From positions 1 to 64,000 of the forward strand of contig CAMOIE010000003.1 in NCBI GenBank assembly GCA_946615905.1: DNA of 64,000 bases. Direction: 5' to 3'. This document shows positions 42,819-51,447 of this stretch, in pieces; positions within the stretch are counted from its first letter, which is position 1, and each line of letters begins with the position of its first letter. Below the pieces are notes generated by a model. That model ran no database searches. It saw nothing but the letters and a program-made list of their open reading frames with translations, and had not been told where the DNA came from. Source of the DNA: an uncultured Treponema sp. (lineage in GTDB: Bacteria > Spirochaetota > Spirochaetia > Treponematales > Treponemataceae). The position numbers and the translations under genes were made by a program.

Positions 42819-43056
42819 AATATGGTGGGTCGATTTTGGAATTCCGTTTGGAAGCGAGCCTGGTCGTCGAAGACCTTCAATCATCGTGCAGAGCGATGCT
42901 TTCAACCAGACGCAGATGCATACGACAATCGTAATTCCACTTACATCAAATCTTAGACTTGCGGATTTTCCCGGAAACCTTCTGATTTCTGCCGAGGAAT
43001 CTTCTTTGCCACAGGATTCTGTTGCCGTGACAAAACGAGGAAAAACGGCGGCCTGA
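42805..43056 (+). CDS. mazF: MazF/PemK-type toxin, C-terminally truncated
   Basis: The N-terminal 75 residues match the MazF fold of sequence-specific endoribonucleases (RGEIWWVDF, GRRRPSIIVQSDAFN, TTIVIPLTSNLR, LPQDSVAV). Family members are about 110-115 residues and go on through another strand and helix. Here the protein changes to TKRGKTAA and stops at residue 83, so the final strand and helix are missing. The catalytic Arg and Thr/Ser of the N-terminal half are kept, but the fold is probably incomplete. A frameshift or deletion near 43020 is likely. Confidence 0.78.
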   Translation: MIRGEIWWVDFGIPFGSEPGRRRPSIIVQSDAFNQTQMHTTIVIPLTSNLRLADFPGNLLISAEESSLPQDSVAVTKRGKTAA

Positions 43057-43076
43057 GTGCCAGTGTGACAACTTTT

Positions 43077-43109
43077 ACGGCTTCCCGTCGCGGGGAGCCG
43101 TTTTTTTTT
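43077..43109 (+). terminator. Intrinsic terminator after the second toxin-antitoxin pair
   Basis: A stem of ten pairs, ACGGCTTCCC with GGGGAGCCGT (one G-T), and a 5-base loop are followed by nine T residues. Confidence 0.92.
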
Positions 43110-43119
43110 CAATCCCCCC

Positions 43120-43189
43120 TATAGCCCAAAGCTATATCCCGTCATAAAAAGACAGTATTACTCAATACTCTGTAAAAGTGATAGCGTAT
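43120..43189 (+). promoter_or_regulatory. LTTR-type element before the dehydrogenase gene (element B)
   Basis: A perfect dyad TATAGC-CCAAA-GCTATA (43120-43136), GTC-N7-GAC, then AGTATT-ACTC-AATACT (43154-43169) and GTAAAAG-N-GATAGC. Each arm differs from element A at metN in ways that keep pairing. It begins 100 bases before the ATG at 43220, compared with 98 at metN. Confidence 0.6.
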
Positions 43190-43219
43190 TCTCATCTTAA
43201 AAAAACGGCGGCAAAAACA

Positions 43220-44173
43220 ATGAGCAGAAATCTTGCGATAATCGGGGTCGGCCACGTCGGGGCGCATGTCGCTAACGCTGTCGCCTTGCAGGGACTGGCC
43301 GATGAAATCATCCTGATCGACAAAAACGGGGAGAAAGTCGCATCCGAGGTCAACGACCTCAACGACAGCCTTTCATTCTTTCCCCGCAAAGTCACAATAA
43401 AAAAAGGCGATTTTTCTGATTTGACGAACACTGACATCATCATAAACTCAGTCGGGAAAATCGAGATTCTTACACAGATTCACGACCGTCTTGGTGAGAT
43501 GGACTTCACGATTCCGGCCGTGCATTCCTATCTCGATAAAATCAAAAAATCTGGATTCAAGGGAATAGTGATAAACATCACGAACCCCTGCGACATAGTG
43601 ACAAAATACATCGCGGAAAATCTTGATCTTCCAGAAGGCCACGTCTTCGGCACGGGAACAGGACTAGACTCAGCCCGCCTGATTTCCGCCATAAGCCGCA
43701 GGACAGGAATCGACACAAAGTCAATTTCAGCCTATATGATCGGCGAGCATGGAAACAAGCAGATTGCGGCCTTCTCCTCGGTGAATTTCAACGGCCTTCC
43801 GCTAGCGCTTCTTGCAAAGTCAGACAAACGCTTTGCCTTTAACCGGGAAGAAGTCGAGAAAGAGGCGATAAACGCCGGCTGGGTGACATACAACGGAAAG
43901 CACTGCACTGAGTACGCGATTGCCCTGACCGCCGCCCGACTTGTGGAGGACGTTTTCAGCGACAAAAAGGAGATTATTCCGGTCTCAGCCCGTCTCTCCG
44001 GCCAGTACGGGGAAAAAGACGTCTTTGCCGGAGTGCCCGCCGTAATCGGGAAAAACGGGGTTGAGGAAGTTCTGGAGCTTCCCCTTTCAAAAGACGAGTC
44101 AGACCGCTTCCACGAATGCTGCGAGGCACTGCGCAAAAATGAAGGCCATATAAAGGACATAAAACTATGCTGA
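43220..44173 (+). CDS. L-lactate / L-2-hydroxyacid dehydrogenase
   Basis: A 317-residue NAD-dependent dehydrogenase of the lactate/malate family. It has the Rossmann loop IGVGHVGAHVA, NITNPCDIVTKYIA, the substrate arginine in GTGTGLDSARL and the catalytic histidine in MIGEHGNKQ. Some active-site positions differ from classical LDH (for example GTGTG rather than GTGTV), and the enzyme could be an L-2-hydroxyisocaproate-type dehydrogenase acting on 2-oxo acids from amino acids. The ATG at 43220 begins the Rossmann strand. It overlaps the peptidase gene by 7 bases and lies behind element B, so it may share regulation with metNIQ. Confidence 0.88.
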   Translation: MSRNLAIIGVGHVGAHVANAVALQGLADEIILIDKNGEKVASEVNDLNDSLSFFPRKVTIKKGDFSDLTNTDIIINSVGKIEILTQIHDRLGEMDFTIPAVHSYLDKIKKSGFKGIVINITNPCDIVTKYIAENLDLPEGHVFGTGTGLDSARLISAISRRTGIDTKSISAYMIGEHGNKQIAAFSSVNFNGLPLALLAKSDKRFAFNREEVEKEAINAGWVTYNGKHCTEYAIALTAARLVEDVFSDKKEIIPVSARLSGQYGEKDVFAGVPAVIGKNGVEEVLELPLSKDESDRFHECCEALRKNEGHIKDIKLC

Positions 44174-45273
44174 ACACAGAAAGACTTAAAGCTACATTCT
44201 CAAAATACGTCTCAATCGACTCCCCGTCATTGCGCGAGAGAAAAAAAGCGGGGATTTTGGCCGAGGAGCTGAAATCTCTCGGCGCGGAGGAAGTCTCTTT
44301 TGACAAAGCTAACGAATCTTTCGGAGGCGAGACGGGAAACATCTACGCCATATTCCCCGGAAGTCTTCCAGGCTCCATACTCCTTTCCTCCCATCTGGAC
44401 ACCGTTCAGCCCGGAATCGGAAAGGAAGCGGTCTTCCATGATGACGGGAAAATCACATCTAAAGGCGACACTGTTTTAGGCGCGGACGACAACGCGGGAA
44501 TCGCAGAAATCTTGGAACTTTTGCGCATATTAAAAGAAGACAAAATCCCCCACAAAACGATTGAAGTCCTCTTTCCCTTCGCGGAGGAAAGCTACGGACA
44601 GGGGTCAGCGTCATTCGATTATTCCAAATTGAAGTCAAAAGAAGCCTACGTCCTTGACCTTGAGGGAAGCATCGGAACGGCAGCCTTAGCCGCCCCAACA
44701 CTGATTTCATTTAAAGCCGAGATTTCCGGCAGGTCAGCCCATGCGGGTTTCGCCCCGGAAAAAGGAATCAACGCCCTCCAAGCCGCAGGCCGCGCGATCG
44801 CGAAAATCAGACAGGGTCGGATTGACAAGGAGACGACCGCAAACATCGGTATCGCGCATGGCGGCAAGGGAATGAACATAGTCCCGGACTTCGTGAGCAT
44901 TCAGGGCGAGGCTCGGAGCTTGAGCCATAAAAAAGCCCTCTCGGTCATCGAGAAAATCAAGCGGACGTTCACAAAAGAGACGCAAAAAATCGGCGCGAAA
45001 GTAAATTTCACAAGCCAGATTCAGATTCACGCATACAAAATCGAGGAGAAAAGCCCCTCAGGCCAGAAATTTTCTGCAGCCTGTAAAAAAATCGGTCTGG
45101 AGCCTAATCTGACAAAAACTTTCGGCGGCTCTGACTTCAACAACTTCGCCCTCCACGGAATAGAAGGCCTTGTCCTCGCCTGCGGAATGTACAAGTGCCA
45201 CACCACGGAGGAGTATTCTTTTGTCAGCGACCTGGAAACGTCCGTCGAGCTGATTTTGGAGCTGGTGAAATAG
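44167..45273 (+). CDS. M20-family metallopeptidase (PepT-like)
   Basis: A 368-residue cytosolic di-zinc aminopeptidase, probably a tripeptidase. Metal-binding blocks are SSHLDTVQPG near 77, GADDNAGIAEIL near 106 and the glutamate pair in AEESYG near 138. The dimerisation lid domain (about 185-290) contains SGRSAHAGFAPEKG. GGSDFNNF and KCHTTEEY complete the set. It overlaps the dehydrogenase gene by 7 bases, so the two act together: peptides to amino acids, and amino-acid-derived oxo acids reduced to hydroxy acids, would fit a peptide-fermenting anaerobe. The substrate remains inference. Confidence 0.88.
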   Translation: MLNTERLKATFSKYVSIDSPSLRERKKAGILAEELKSLGAEEVSFDKANESFGGETGNIYAIFPGSLPGSILLSSHLDTVQPGIGKEAVFHDDGKITSKGDTVLGADDNAGIAEILELLRILKEDKIPHKTIEVLFPFAEESYGQGSASFDYSKLKSKEAYVLDLEGSIGTAALAAPTLISFKAEISGRSAHAGFAPEKGINALQAAGRAIAKIRQGRIDKETTANIGIAHGGKGMNIVPDFVSIQGEARSLSHKKALSVIEKIKRTFTKETQKIGAKVNFTSQIQIHAYKIEEKSPSGQKFSAACKKIGLEPNLTKTFGGSDFNNFALHGIEGLVLACGMYKCHTTEEYSFVSDLETSVELILELVK

Positions 45274-45280
45274 GGCACAA

Positions 45281-47419
45281 TCACTGAGATAGCCTGATGT
45301 CCGACAGAATCATCTGGGGTGTCTCGACCCCGTTAAAGCGGTTGCGTCCCAGGTGATAGAGAATGTCAACCTTGTCTCCGATGTCAAAGTCCCGGTGGAG
45401 GCGTTCTGCTTCCCCCCAGAAAATTGCCGGCCACTTGCTCTTTCCTGCATTTAGGGTGAGCTTGAGGTGCTGCCGCTCAGTTTTTCCCATGACGAGCGCG
45501 TCCACAATTTGAAGTCCCTTTGACTCGAATGTCAGCTCAGGAAATTCCTTTCCGTAAGGCTCGAAAGAGTCTACGATATTCAAAATTTCTGGAGTCAGAT
45601 AAGATTCCGGCAGCTCCGCGTCAACGGTCAAATTTTCGCCCTCGTCTTCGCCAAGCTCTATTGTCGGGGCTAGCTCTTTCATCTTGGCCTTGAAGTCCTC
45701 AAGCCGGCTTTCCTCAAAGGAGAAGCCCGCCGCAAAATCATGTCCGCCGTGGTTTAAGAAAATCGGGCCGAATTTGTCCAAAAAGTCCGTGAGAGAAAAT
45801 CCCCGGCAGCTCCGCCCGGAGCCTACCGCAACTCCGTCAACAATCGTGACCGCAAATGATGGAATCTTAAAAGTCTGCATGAGGCGGGCGGCCAGAATAC
45901 CGGAGACTCCCCGGTTGATTCGCCTGTCGATCACTAGGCAGATTTTCTCCGCATGGTCGTGGACGCTCTGGGCCGCCTGTTCCTTTGCGTACTCCCAGGC
46001 CTCGCTTCCGAATTCCTTGCGCCTGTCGTTCATCGAAAGAATCTCGTCCGCAATTCTGTCCCGTCCTGCGGGAGTCTTCTCAAGGAAAAGCTCCATTGAT
46101 TTTTCCGGGTTGCCTAGTCTTCCAGCCGCGTTCAAGACCGGAATCACCTGCCAGCCTAAATCCGTGCATGAAATCCTGCGGCCTAGCAAATTGACCTTTG
46201 ACAAAAGCTCCACAAGCCCTGGTCGTGTCTTTCCTGAGTTCATCGCCTCCAATCCCTGCTTTACAAATATGCGGTTCTCGTCTAGCAGGGGCATGATGTC
46301 GGCTAGGGCTGCGATTGCGACAAGCTGCAAGTCAGAGTCTTCCTTTGCGGCAAGGGCTGGAAATCGCGAGTAGATTTCCTTTGACACGTAGGTGACGAAG
46401 ATGTTGAAAAATCCATCGATTTCCTCAGTCTCTTTTTCTGAGTAGCGGAGGATTTTTGAGTGCTGCATTATCTGGCTGAGAGAAAGCTTTTCGCATGATG
46501 GCATGAGCTTTGATGCGAGGCTTTTTGTGTCCAACAGATTGAATTCAACGCCGCTTCCGAATGCGAGGGCAAGATTTTTCTCGGTCTCGGTCTTGTCCCA
46601 CGCGAAAATCTGCTGGCCGCTCAAAAAGTCCGCGAGCTTTGTGTCAGAAATAGAGCTTCCGGCCTCTACGACTTTTGAGAATCGGGATTTTACCGTTAGA
46701 TTTTCAGTTTTCAAAGCCTGAATGTTTACAGAAGTCCCGTCTTCGGATTTTACAGCCGCCAAAAGGCAGATTTCCTGCTTGTAGAGGCCTGATTTTGCGA
46801 ATCTAAGCGCGGAGACTGTCTTGTATGCCACTGCGCAGCCTGAGATTTCCTTGAAGGGGTAGCCTGAGTCGGTGCATTTTGGGTCCACGATGATTGCCGG
46901 GGAGGGGAGTTTTTCAGGCGGATTGTGGTGGTCGAGGACTATCACATCGATTCCGAGTGAGGCTGCCAGGGCGATTTCCTCATTGTTTGAGATTCCGCAG
47001 TCAACCGTGATTATAAGGGAGCCGAAGTCCTTTGCGAAGGAGTTCACAGCGTCCTTGTTGAGTCCGTATGCGTCAGTTCCCCCCGGAAGTCTCCATGAGA
47101 CATCGATTCCCATCGAAGAAAGCTCGTCGTAGAGAACTGTCGTGGATGTGATTCCGTCAACGTCACGGTCTCCGAAAATCAGGACTTTCTCTCCTTCTTC
47201 CTGGGCCTGCAAAATCCTGTCCACCGCATCTTCCATCGCGGAAAATAAAAATGGGTTGTGCAAAAATCTCTTGTCGTCCTCAAGAAAAAACTGTATGTCC
47301 TTTCCGCCTTTGATTCCTCGGCGGGCAAGGATCGATGATGTCAGCGGGTCGCATCCGAACAAGTCATGGATAGACTTGACTTCTTCCCTTGTGATTTCCT
47401 TTTTTGTCCATTGAGCCAT
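45281..47419 (-). CDS. recJ: Single-stranded-DNA-specific exonuclease RecJ
   Basis: A 712-residue 5'-3' exonuclease of the DHH family used in recombination and mismatch repair. The metal motifs are FGDRDVDGITS near 82, DCGISNNEE, and DHHNPPE near 162. The DHHA1 domain follows, with GRSCRGFSL and GGHDFAAGFSF, and an OB-like C-terminus. It is the last gene of a minus-strand cluster with recO 35 bases upstream, both RecFOR-pathway functions. It converges on the peptidase gene with only 7 bases between stops and no visible terminator. Confidence 0.95.
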   Translation of the reverse strand: MAQWTKKEITREEVKSIHDLFGCDPLTSSILARRGIKGGKDIQFFLEDDKRFLHNPFLFSAMEDAVDRILQAQEEGEKVLIFGDRDVDGITSTTVLYDELSSMGIDVSWRLPGGTDAYGLNKDAVNSFAKDFGSLIITVDCGISNNEEIALAASLGIDVIVLDHHNPPEKLPSPAIIVDPKCTDSGYPFKEISGCAVAYKTVSALRFAKSGLYKQEICLLAAVKSEDGTSVNIQALKTENLTVKSRFSKVVEAGSSISDTKLADFLSGQQIFAWDKTETEKNLALAFGSGVEFNLLDTKSLASKLMPSCEKLSLSQIMQHSKILRYSEKETEEIDGFFNIFVTYVSKEIYSRFPALAAKEDSDLQLVAIAALADIMPLLDENRIFVKQGLEAMNSGKTRPGLVELLSKVNLLGRRISCTDLGWQVIPVLNAAGRLGNPEKSMELFLEKTPAGRDRIADEILSMNDRRKEFGSEAWEYAKEQAAQSVHDHAEKICLVIDRRINRGVSGILAARLMQTFKIPSFAVTIVDGVAVGSGRSCRGFSLTDFLDKFGPIFLNHGGHDFAAGFSFEESRLEDFKAKMKELAPTIELGEDEGENLTVDAELPESYLTPEILNIVDSFEPYGKEFPELTFESKGLQIVDALVMGKTERQHLKLTLNAGKSKWPAIFWGEAERLHRDFDIGDKVDILYHLGRNRFNGVETPQMILSDIRLSQ

Positions 47420-47454
47420 CTAAAATATATGTCCTTTTCAATTTTTATACCTGT

Positions 47455-48237
47455 TTACAATATTCCGGCGGCGCTTTCCAAAGTCTTGAGCCGGGAGCCG
47501 CATGCGCCCTCCAAAAGTCTGAATGCAAGTCCTTTGATTTCCCCGAATTCCTGGTTCGTAAGAAAAAGACTCCTTGAATCCTTCGGCTCCATATTCTCAA
47601 CCGCGCTCAGATAAAAGACTGCCCCCGAAGAAAGGTATGCTCCCTCTTCCCCCTGATTGGCGCAGTCCGGGCAGACAAAGCCGTTTTCCCGCTCGGAATA
47701 TAGATAATAGTTTACCGTATTCAGCTCTGATTTTCTAGCATTGGGTGAAAAAAGCCTTTTTCCGCACCTTGCGCAGATGGAGGATTCCGGCCTGACTCCA
47801 AGAATTCCCAAATACCGCCACAAAAAGCGCAGAAGACCGGTTTTGGAAAGACTTTCGTCCGCGATTTCCATGCCGTCAAAAAATCCGTTGGCCAAGACCC
47901 ATGCCTGTAGCGGACTTCCGCCGCACTTTGTCCTTATGAGAATTTCCGATGTCAGCATTGCCGCCCATGACTTAAAAAGACTTGTCCTGAATGAAAGATG
48001 GTATTTTTGTACGTCAAAGTCAGTGATTTTGCATGATTTTTTCACTTCGTCTGCGTAAAGGTAGATTGTCCCGCTGTTCCACGGGGAGACAAGAGACCTC
48101 AGCTTTGACTTTGGGCCTCCGAAAAGGGTCGCGTAGGTCAGCCCCTCGTCTGGCGTAAGCATACAGATTGTCCTGTTCGACTCCCCCTGAATTTTCTGTG
48201 AGAGAATTAATGCCTGTGTGCTGCGGTTCCGGCTCAT
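47455..48237 (-). CDS. recO: DNA repair protein RecO
   Basis: A 260-residue recombination mediator. The N-terminal OB-fold (ALILSQKIQGESNRTICMLT), the helical domain and the four-cysteine zinc motif (CARCGKRLF near 153, then CPDCANQ near 190) are all present. It helps RecA load on gaps together with RecF and RecR. The start codon overlaps the HPt stop as TAATG and recJ follows, so the cluster is translated in a coupled manner. Confidence 0.92.
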   Translation of the reverse strand: MSRNRSTQALILSQKIQGESNRTICMLTPDEGLTYATLFGGPKSKLRSLVSPWNSGTIYLYADEVKKSCKITDFDVQKYHLSFRTSLFKSWAAMLTSEILIRTKCGGSPLQAWVLANGFFDGMEIADESLSKTGLLRFLWRYLGILGVRPESSICARCGKRLFSPNARKSELNTVNYYLYSERENGFVCPDCANQGEEGAYLSSGAVFYLSAVENMEPKDSRSLFLTNQEFGEIKGLAFRLLEGACGSRLKTLESAAGIL

Positions 48238-48590
48238 TATCGCTGACTCAAGGCCTCTTTTGCCGCTTCAATCGCTTTTTTGTATTCTGACTCGACTTCC
48301 TCACAAAGGGAGCTGATGTCGCCCTCTGACTTTCCACGCAGAACGTCTTCCAGTTTTTGTCCGGCAAAGGCGAGCCTTTCTGCGCAGAGCTGGCGGGCGG
48401 CTCCCTTGACCTTGTGGACGTAGCTTGCCCCCTCAAGATTTTTTCCGTCCGCGACGAACTGGGCGACTTTTTCAGGGATGAATTCCTCTCCCAAAAAGGC
48501 TTCGATGAGCATTTGGTAAATTTCCATGTCTCCGTCAATAAGCTCAAGGGCTTTTTCTTTATTTAGAATCTGAAGGTTAGAGTCCGGCAT
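48237..48590 (-). CDS. Stand-alone histidine phosphotransfer (HPt) domain protein
   Basis: A 117-residue helical bundle with the HPt signature SYVHKVKGAARQL; the phosphorylated histidine is H59. It would relay phosphate between a hybrid kinase and a response regulator. No kinase or regulator gene lies nearby, so its partners are elsewhere. The start overlaps the fumarase end by 14 bases and the stop overlaps recO by one base, so it is tightly coupled to unrelated neighbours. Confidence 0.88.
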   Translation of the reverse strand: MPDSNLQILNKEKALELIDGDMEIYQMLIEAFLGEEFIPEKVAQFVADGKNLEGASYVHKVKGAARQLCAERLAFAGQKLEDVLRGKSEGDISSLCEEVESEYKKAIEAAKEALSQR

Positions 48591-50205
48591 AAAAGTCTTC
48601 TCCTTTTGAGTTCGTGATTACAAAGCAGGGAAGGTTTTTCACGGACACAAGTCTGACCGCCTCCATGCCTAAATCCTCATAGTCAAGGATTTTCTGACTT
48701 TCAATGTATTCTGAGGCAATCAGGGCTGCGATTCCTCCGGGTGTGCCAAGATAGAACGCCCCGTATTTTGCGCAGGAATCTGTCCAGATTTTTGACCTGT
48801 TGCCCTTTGCAAGTGTGACCAGGGCGGCTCCCCGGCTCATAAGACTCTCCGCATAGGAGTCCATCCTTCCGGCTGTGGTCGGGCCGAAGGAGCCTATGAC
48901 TTTCCCCTCCGGGGTTTGGGAGGGGCCTGCGTAGCAAATCGGGTATTTAGCACAGTATTCAGGCAACTGACTGCCTGAGTCAATCAATTTTTGCCAGCGG
49001 GCGTGGGCCTGGTCCCGGGCGACTAGAATCTTCCCGGAAAGCAAAATCCTCTCGCCCGGTTTTGCACCGTCAAGCTGAGACAAAATTGACTTCATTCCTC
49101 CGTCCGTGCTGATGACCCTTTCTTTTGCGGATTCGGATGAAGATAACTTTTCACTTGCGGCGACAGCTTCCTTAAAGCCCTCTATCTCCTGGGGATTTGA
49201 GACTGTCTTTTCTAGGTAGTAGCCGTCCTTTGTGATTACTGCCCGCAAATTCCTGTGGGCCGAGCATGAGACTCCCGCGGAAATCGGGCATGAGGCTCCG
49301 TGACGGCTGAGGCGGATTACGATTGCGTCAATGCAAAATGCCTTTCCTCCGAACTGGGCGCCGAACCCTGTCTCCGATGCGATTCTCTTAACCTCGTCCT
49401 CAAGCTCCCTGTCGCGGAAGCCCTGCGGATTGGGCTCGTATGTCAGCTCGGAATATGCTCCGGCTGTTGCAAGCTTTAACGTCAAAAGGTTCTGTTCAGG
49501 ACTCAAGCCCCCTGCAACGACTGCGATTGTGTAGGGCGGGCAGGCTGATGTCCCGAATTTTTTGATTTGCTCCGTGAGGATTTTTGTAAAGGCGGCCTTG
49601 TTGAGCGAGGCCTTTGTCCCTTGTATGAAAGATGTCTTGTTTGAGGAGCCTCCGCCTTTTGCGCAGAATACGAAGGATGCTGAATTTTCAGGGGCCTTTT
49701 TCACAAATGGCGGAATGGGGGCAAGACACGACTCCCCGCTAAAGACAGAGATTTGCGCCGGCATGTTGTTTTTCGGGTCATATTCCTCAAAAAATGACGA
49801 GGGGCAGGAGGTCGAAAGGCGGAGCTTTCTCTTTTTATAGACATTCTCGATTCCGCCTGAGATTTCTTGGTAGGCTCTCTGCGGCAGGATGAAATTTCCT
49901 TTTATCCAGCCGAAAACGTTCGCGATTCCAGTGTCCTGACAGATAGGGTAGATTCCATTCGATGAGACCTGGGCGTTTTTCAAAATGCAGGCAAGGACAT
50001 AGCGGTCATTTTGGGAGGCAGCGGGCGAAAGAGAAGCCTTGATGACATTCTCAAGATGCTCACGCGTGAACGTGAACGATAGCCTTTTGAATGCCTCAGC
50101 CGACACTTTTGAGAGAATTTCTCCGTCCGCGAGGACTATTTCTCTCTCTCCGTCAGAAACTGCCTTTAAAGCCTCTTTTGTCTCAAAAAAATCAAAGTCC
50201 TGCAT
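48577..50205 (-). CDS. Class I fumarate hydratase, alpha and beta parts in one chain
   Basis: A 542-residue iron-sulfur hydratase converting fumarate and malate. The N-terminal alpha part has the cluster-binding cysteine region (PICQDTGIAN near 105), CPPYTIAVVAGG and SAGVSCSAHRN. The beta part begins near 375 with LLSGKILVARDQAHAR and continues with GPTTAGRMDSYA and LGTPGGIAAL. The ATG at 50205 has a TGGAGA site; the longer frame from 50235 overlaps the malic enzyme stop. It lies 16 bases after malic enzyme, giving a two-enzyme malate module in fermentative C4 metabolism. Confidence 0.9.
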   Translation of the reverse strand: MQDFDFFETKEALKAVSDGEREIVLADGEILSKVSAEAFKRLSFTFTREHLENVIKASLSPAASQNDRYVLACILKNAQVSSNGIYPICQDTGIANVFGWIKGNFILPQRAYQEISGGIENVYKKRKLRLSTSCPSSFFEEYDPKNNMPAQISVFSGESCLAPIPPFVKKAPENSASFVFCAKGGGSSNKTSFIQGTKASLNKAAFTKILTEQIKKFGTSACPPYTIAVVAGGLSPEQNLLTLKLATAGAYSELTYEPNPQGFRDRELEDEVKRIASETGFGAQFGGKAFCIDAIVIRLSRHGASCPISAGVSCSAHRNLRAVITKDGYYLEKTVSNPQEIEGFKEAVAASEKLSSSESAKERVISTDGGMKSILSQLDGAKPGERILLSGKILVARDQAHARWQKLIDSGSQLPEYCAKYPICYAGPSQTPEGKVIGSFGPTTAGRMDSYAESLMSRGAALVTLAKGNRSKIWTDSCAKYGAFYLGTPGGIAALIASEYIESQKILDYEDLGMEAVRLVSVKNLPCFVITNSKGEDFYAGL

Positions 50206-50221
50206 TTTTGTCTCCAGTTCC

Positions 50222-51400
50222 CTAGATTCTTGCAAGTCCGGCTTTGCGAGCCTCGTCTGCGACTGCCTTTGCCACGACTTTCGCCACCCTTGGGTCGAAT
50301 GCTGACGGAATCACGTTGTCAGCTGTCAAATCCTTCTCGTCAATCAAGGAGGCAAGTCCGCGTGCTGCGGCAATCTTCATCTCCTCGGTGATTTTGCTTG
50401 CGCGGCAGTCCAGTGCTCCACGGAAAAGCCCTGGGAAGGCGAGGACGTTGTTGATCTGGTTGGGATAGTCTGAGCGTCCTGTTCCTATTACCTTTGCTCC
50501 TGCTGCCTTCGCCTTCTCATAAGTGATTTCAGGCTCCGGGTTAGCCATTGCGAATACAATCGGGTCCCGCTTCATCGACTTCACCATTTCCTCGCTTACG
50601 AGCTTTGGTGCGGAGACTCCGACGAACATGTCGGCCTTCGCCATCGCCTGGGCAAGAGTCAGTCTCTCGTTGTCATTGTTTGTGATTTCTGTCAGTTCCT
50701 TTGTCAAAAAGTCGTATTTGTCAGCATCGTCTTTGATTACTATTCCGTTGATGTTGAAGCCGTAGAGGTTCTTGACTCCGTAGTTGTGAAGCATACGGAT
50801 TATCGAGGAGCCTGCCGCCCCTGTCCCGCTTACGACAACGGTGATTTCCTCGGCTTTTTTTCCGACGACTTTGAGGGCGTTTATCATTGCGGCCGTCACC
50901 ACGATTGCCGTTCCGTGCTGGTCGTCGTGGAAAACCGGGATGTCCAGCTCTTTTTTTAAAGTCCGCTCAATCTGAACGCAGCGGGGTGCTGATATGTCCT
51001 CAAGGTTGATTCCGCCGAATGTCGGGGCAATCTGCTTGCAGAAGTCTATTATTTTCTCCGGGTCTTTTGTGTCGATGCAGAGGGGAACCGCGTCAACACC
51101 TGCGAATTTCTTAAAAAGAACGCATTTTCCTTCCATGACCGGAAGTCCTGCTGCAGGTCCTATGTCGCCAAGACCGAGAACCGCTGTTCCGTCACTCACG
51201 ACTGCGATTGTGTTTGACTTCCATGTGTATTTGTAAACATCGTCAGGATTCTTGTGAATCTGGCGGCAAGGCTCCGCGACTCCGGGAGTGTAGGCTAAAG
51301 TCAAATCCCCACGGTTTTCGAGGGGGCATTTCAATTCTGTGGAGATTTTTCCATTCCATTCGGCGTGCTTTTCAAGCGCTTCTTCGTATACATTGCTCAT
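50222..51400 (-). CDS. Malic enzyme (malate to pyruvate, NAD(P)-linked)
   Basis: A 392-residue malic enzyme of the short bacterial type. It shows YTPGVAEPCRQI near the N-terminus, the substrate and metal region (GINLEDISAPRC, VFHDDQHGTAIV) and the Rossmann segment VVSGTGAAGSSI. It decarboxylates malate to pyruvate with NAD(P). The ATG at 51400 is taken because the family starts there; the longer frame upstream crosses the divergent promoters. A TATACT hexamer lies 8 bases before the ATG with no ribosome site. It is divergent from lepB with 47 bases between start codons. Confidence 0.93.
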   Translation of the reverse strand: MSNVYEEALEKHAEWNGKISTELKCPLENRGDLTLAYTPGVAEPCRQIHKNPDDVYKYTWKSNTIAVVSDGTAVLGLGDIGPAAGLPVMEGKCVLFKKFAGVDAVPLCIDTKDPEKIIDFCKQIAPTFGGINLEDISAPRCVQIERTLKKELDIPVFHDDQHGTAIVVTAAMINALKVVGKKAEEITVVVSGTGAAGSSIIRMLHNYGVKNLYGFNINGIVIKDDADKYDFLTKELTEITNNDNERLTLAQAMAKADMFVGVSAPKLVSEEMVKSMKRDPIVFAMANPEPEITYEKAKAAGAKVIGTGRSDYPNQINNVLAFPGLFRGALDCRASKITEEMKIAAARGLASLIDEKDLTADNVIPSAFDPRVAKVVAKAVADEARKAGLARI

Positions 51401-51408
51401 AGGCCAAA

Positions 51409-51441
51409 AGTATAGCGGAATGTTGGGTCTTTTGCTATAAT
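51409..51441. promoter_or_regulatory. Back-to-back divergent promoters of malic enzyme and lepB
   Basis: Minus strand: TATACT (51414-51409), 8 bases before ATG. Plus strand: TTG-C-TATAAT, an extended -10 with the hexamer at 51436-51441, 6 bases before ATG 51448. Neither side has room for a ribosome site, so both transcripts are predicted to be leaderless or nearly so. Confidence 0.65.
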
Positions 51442-51447
51442 GCCCGC

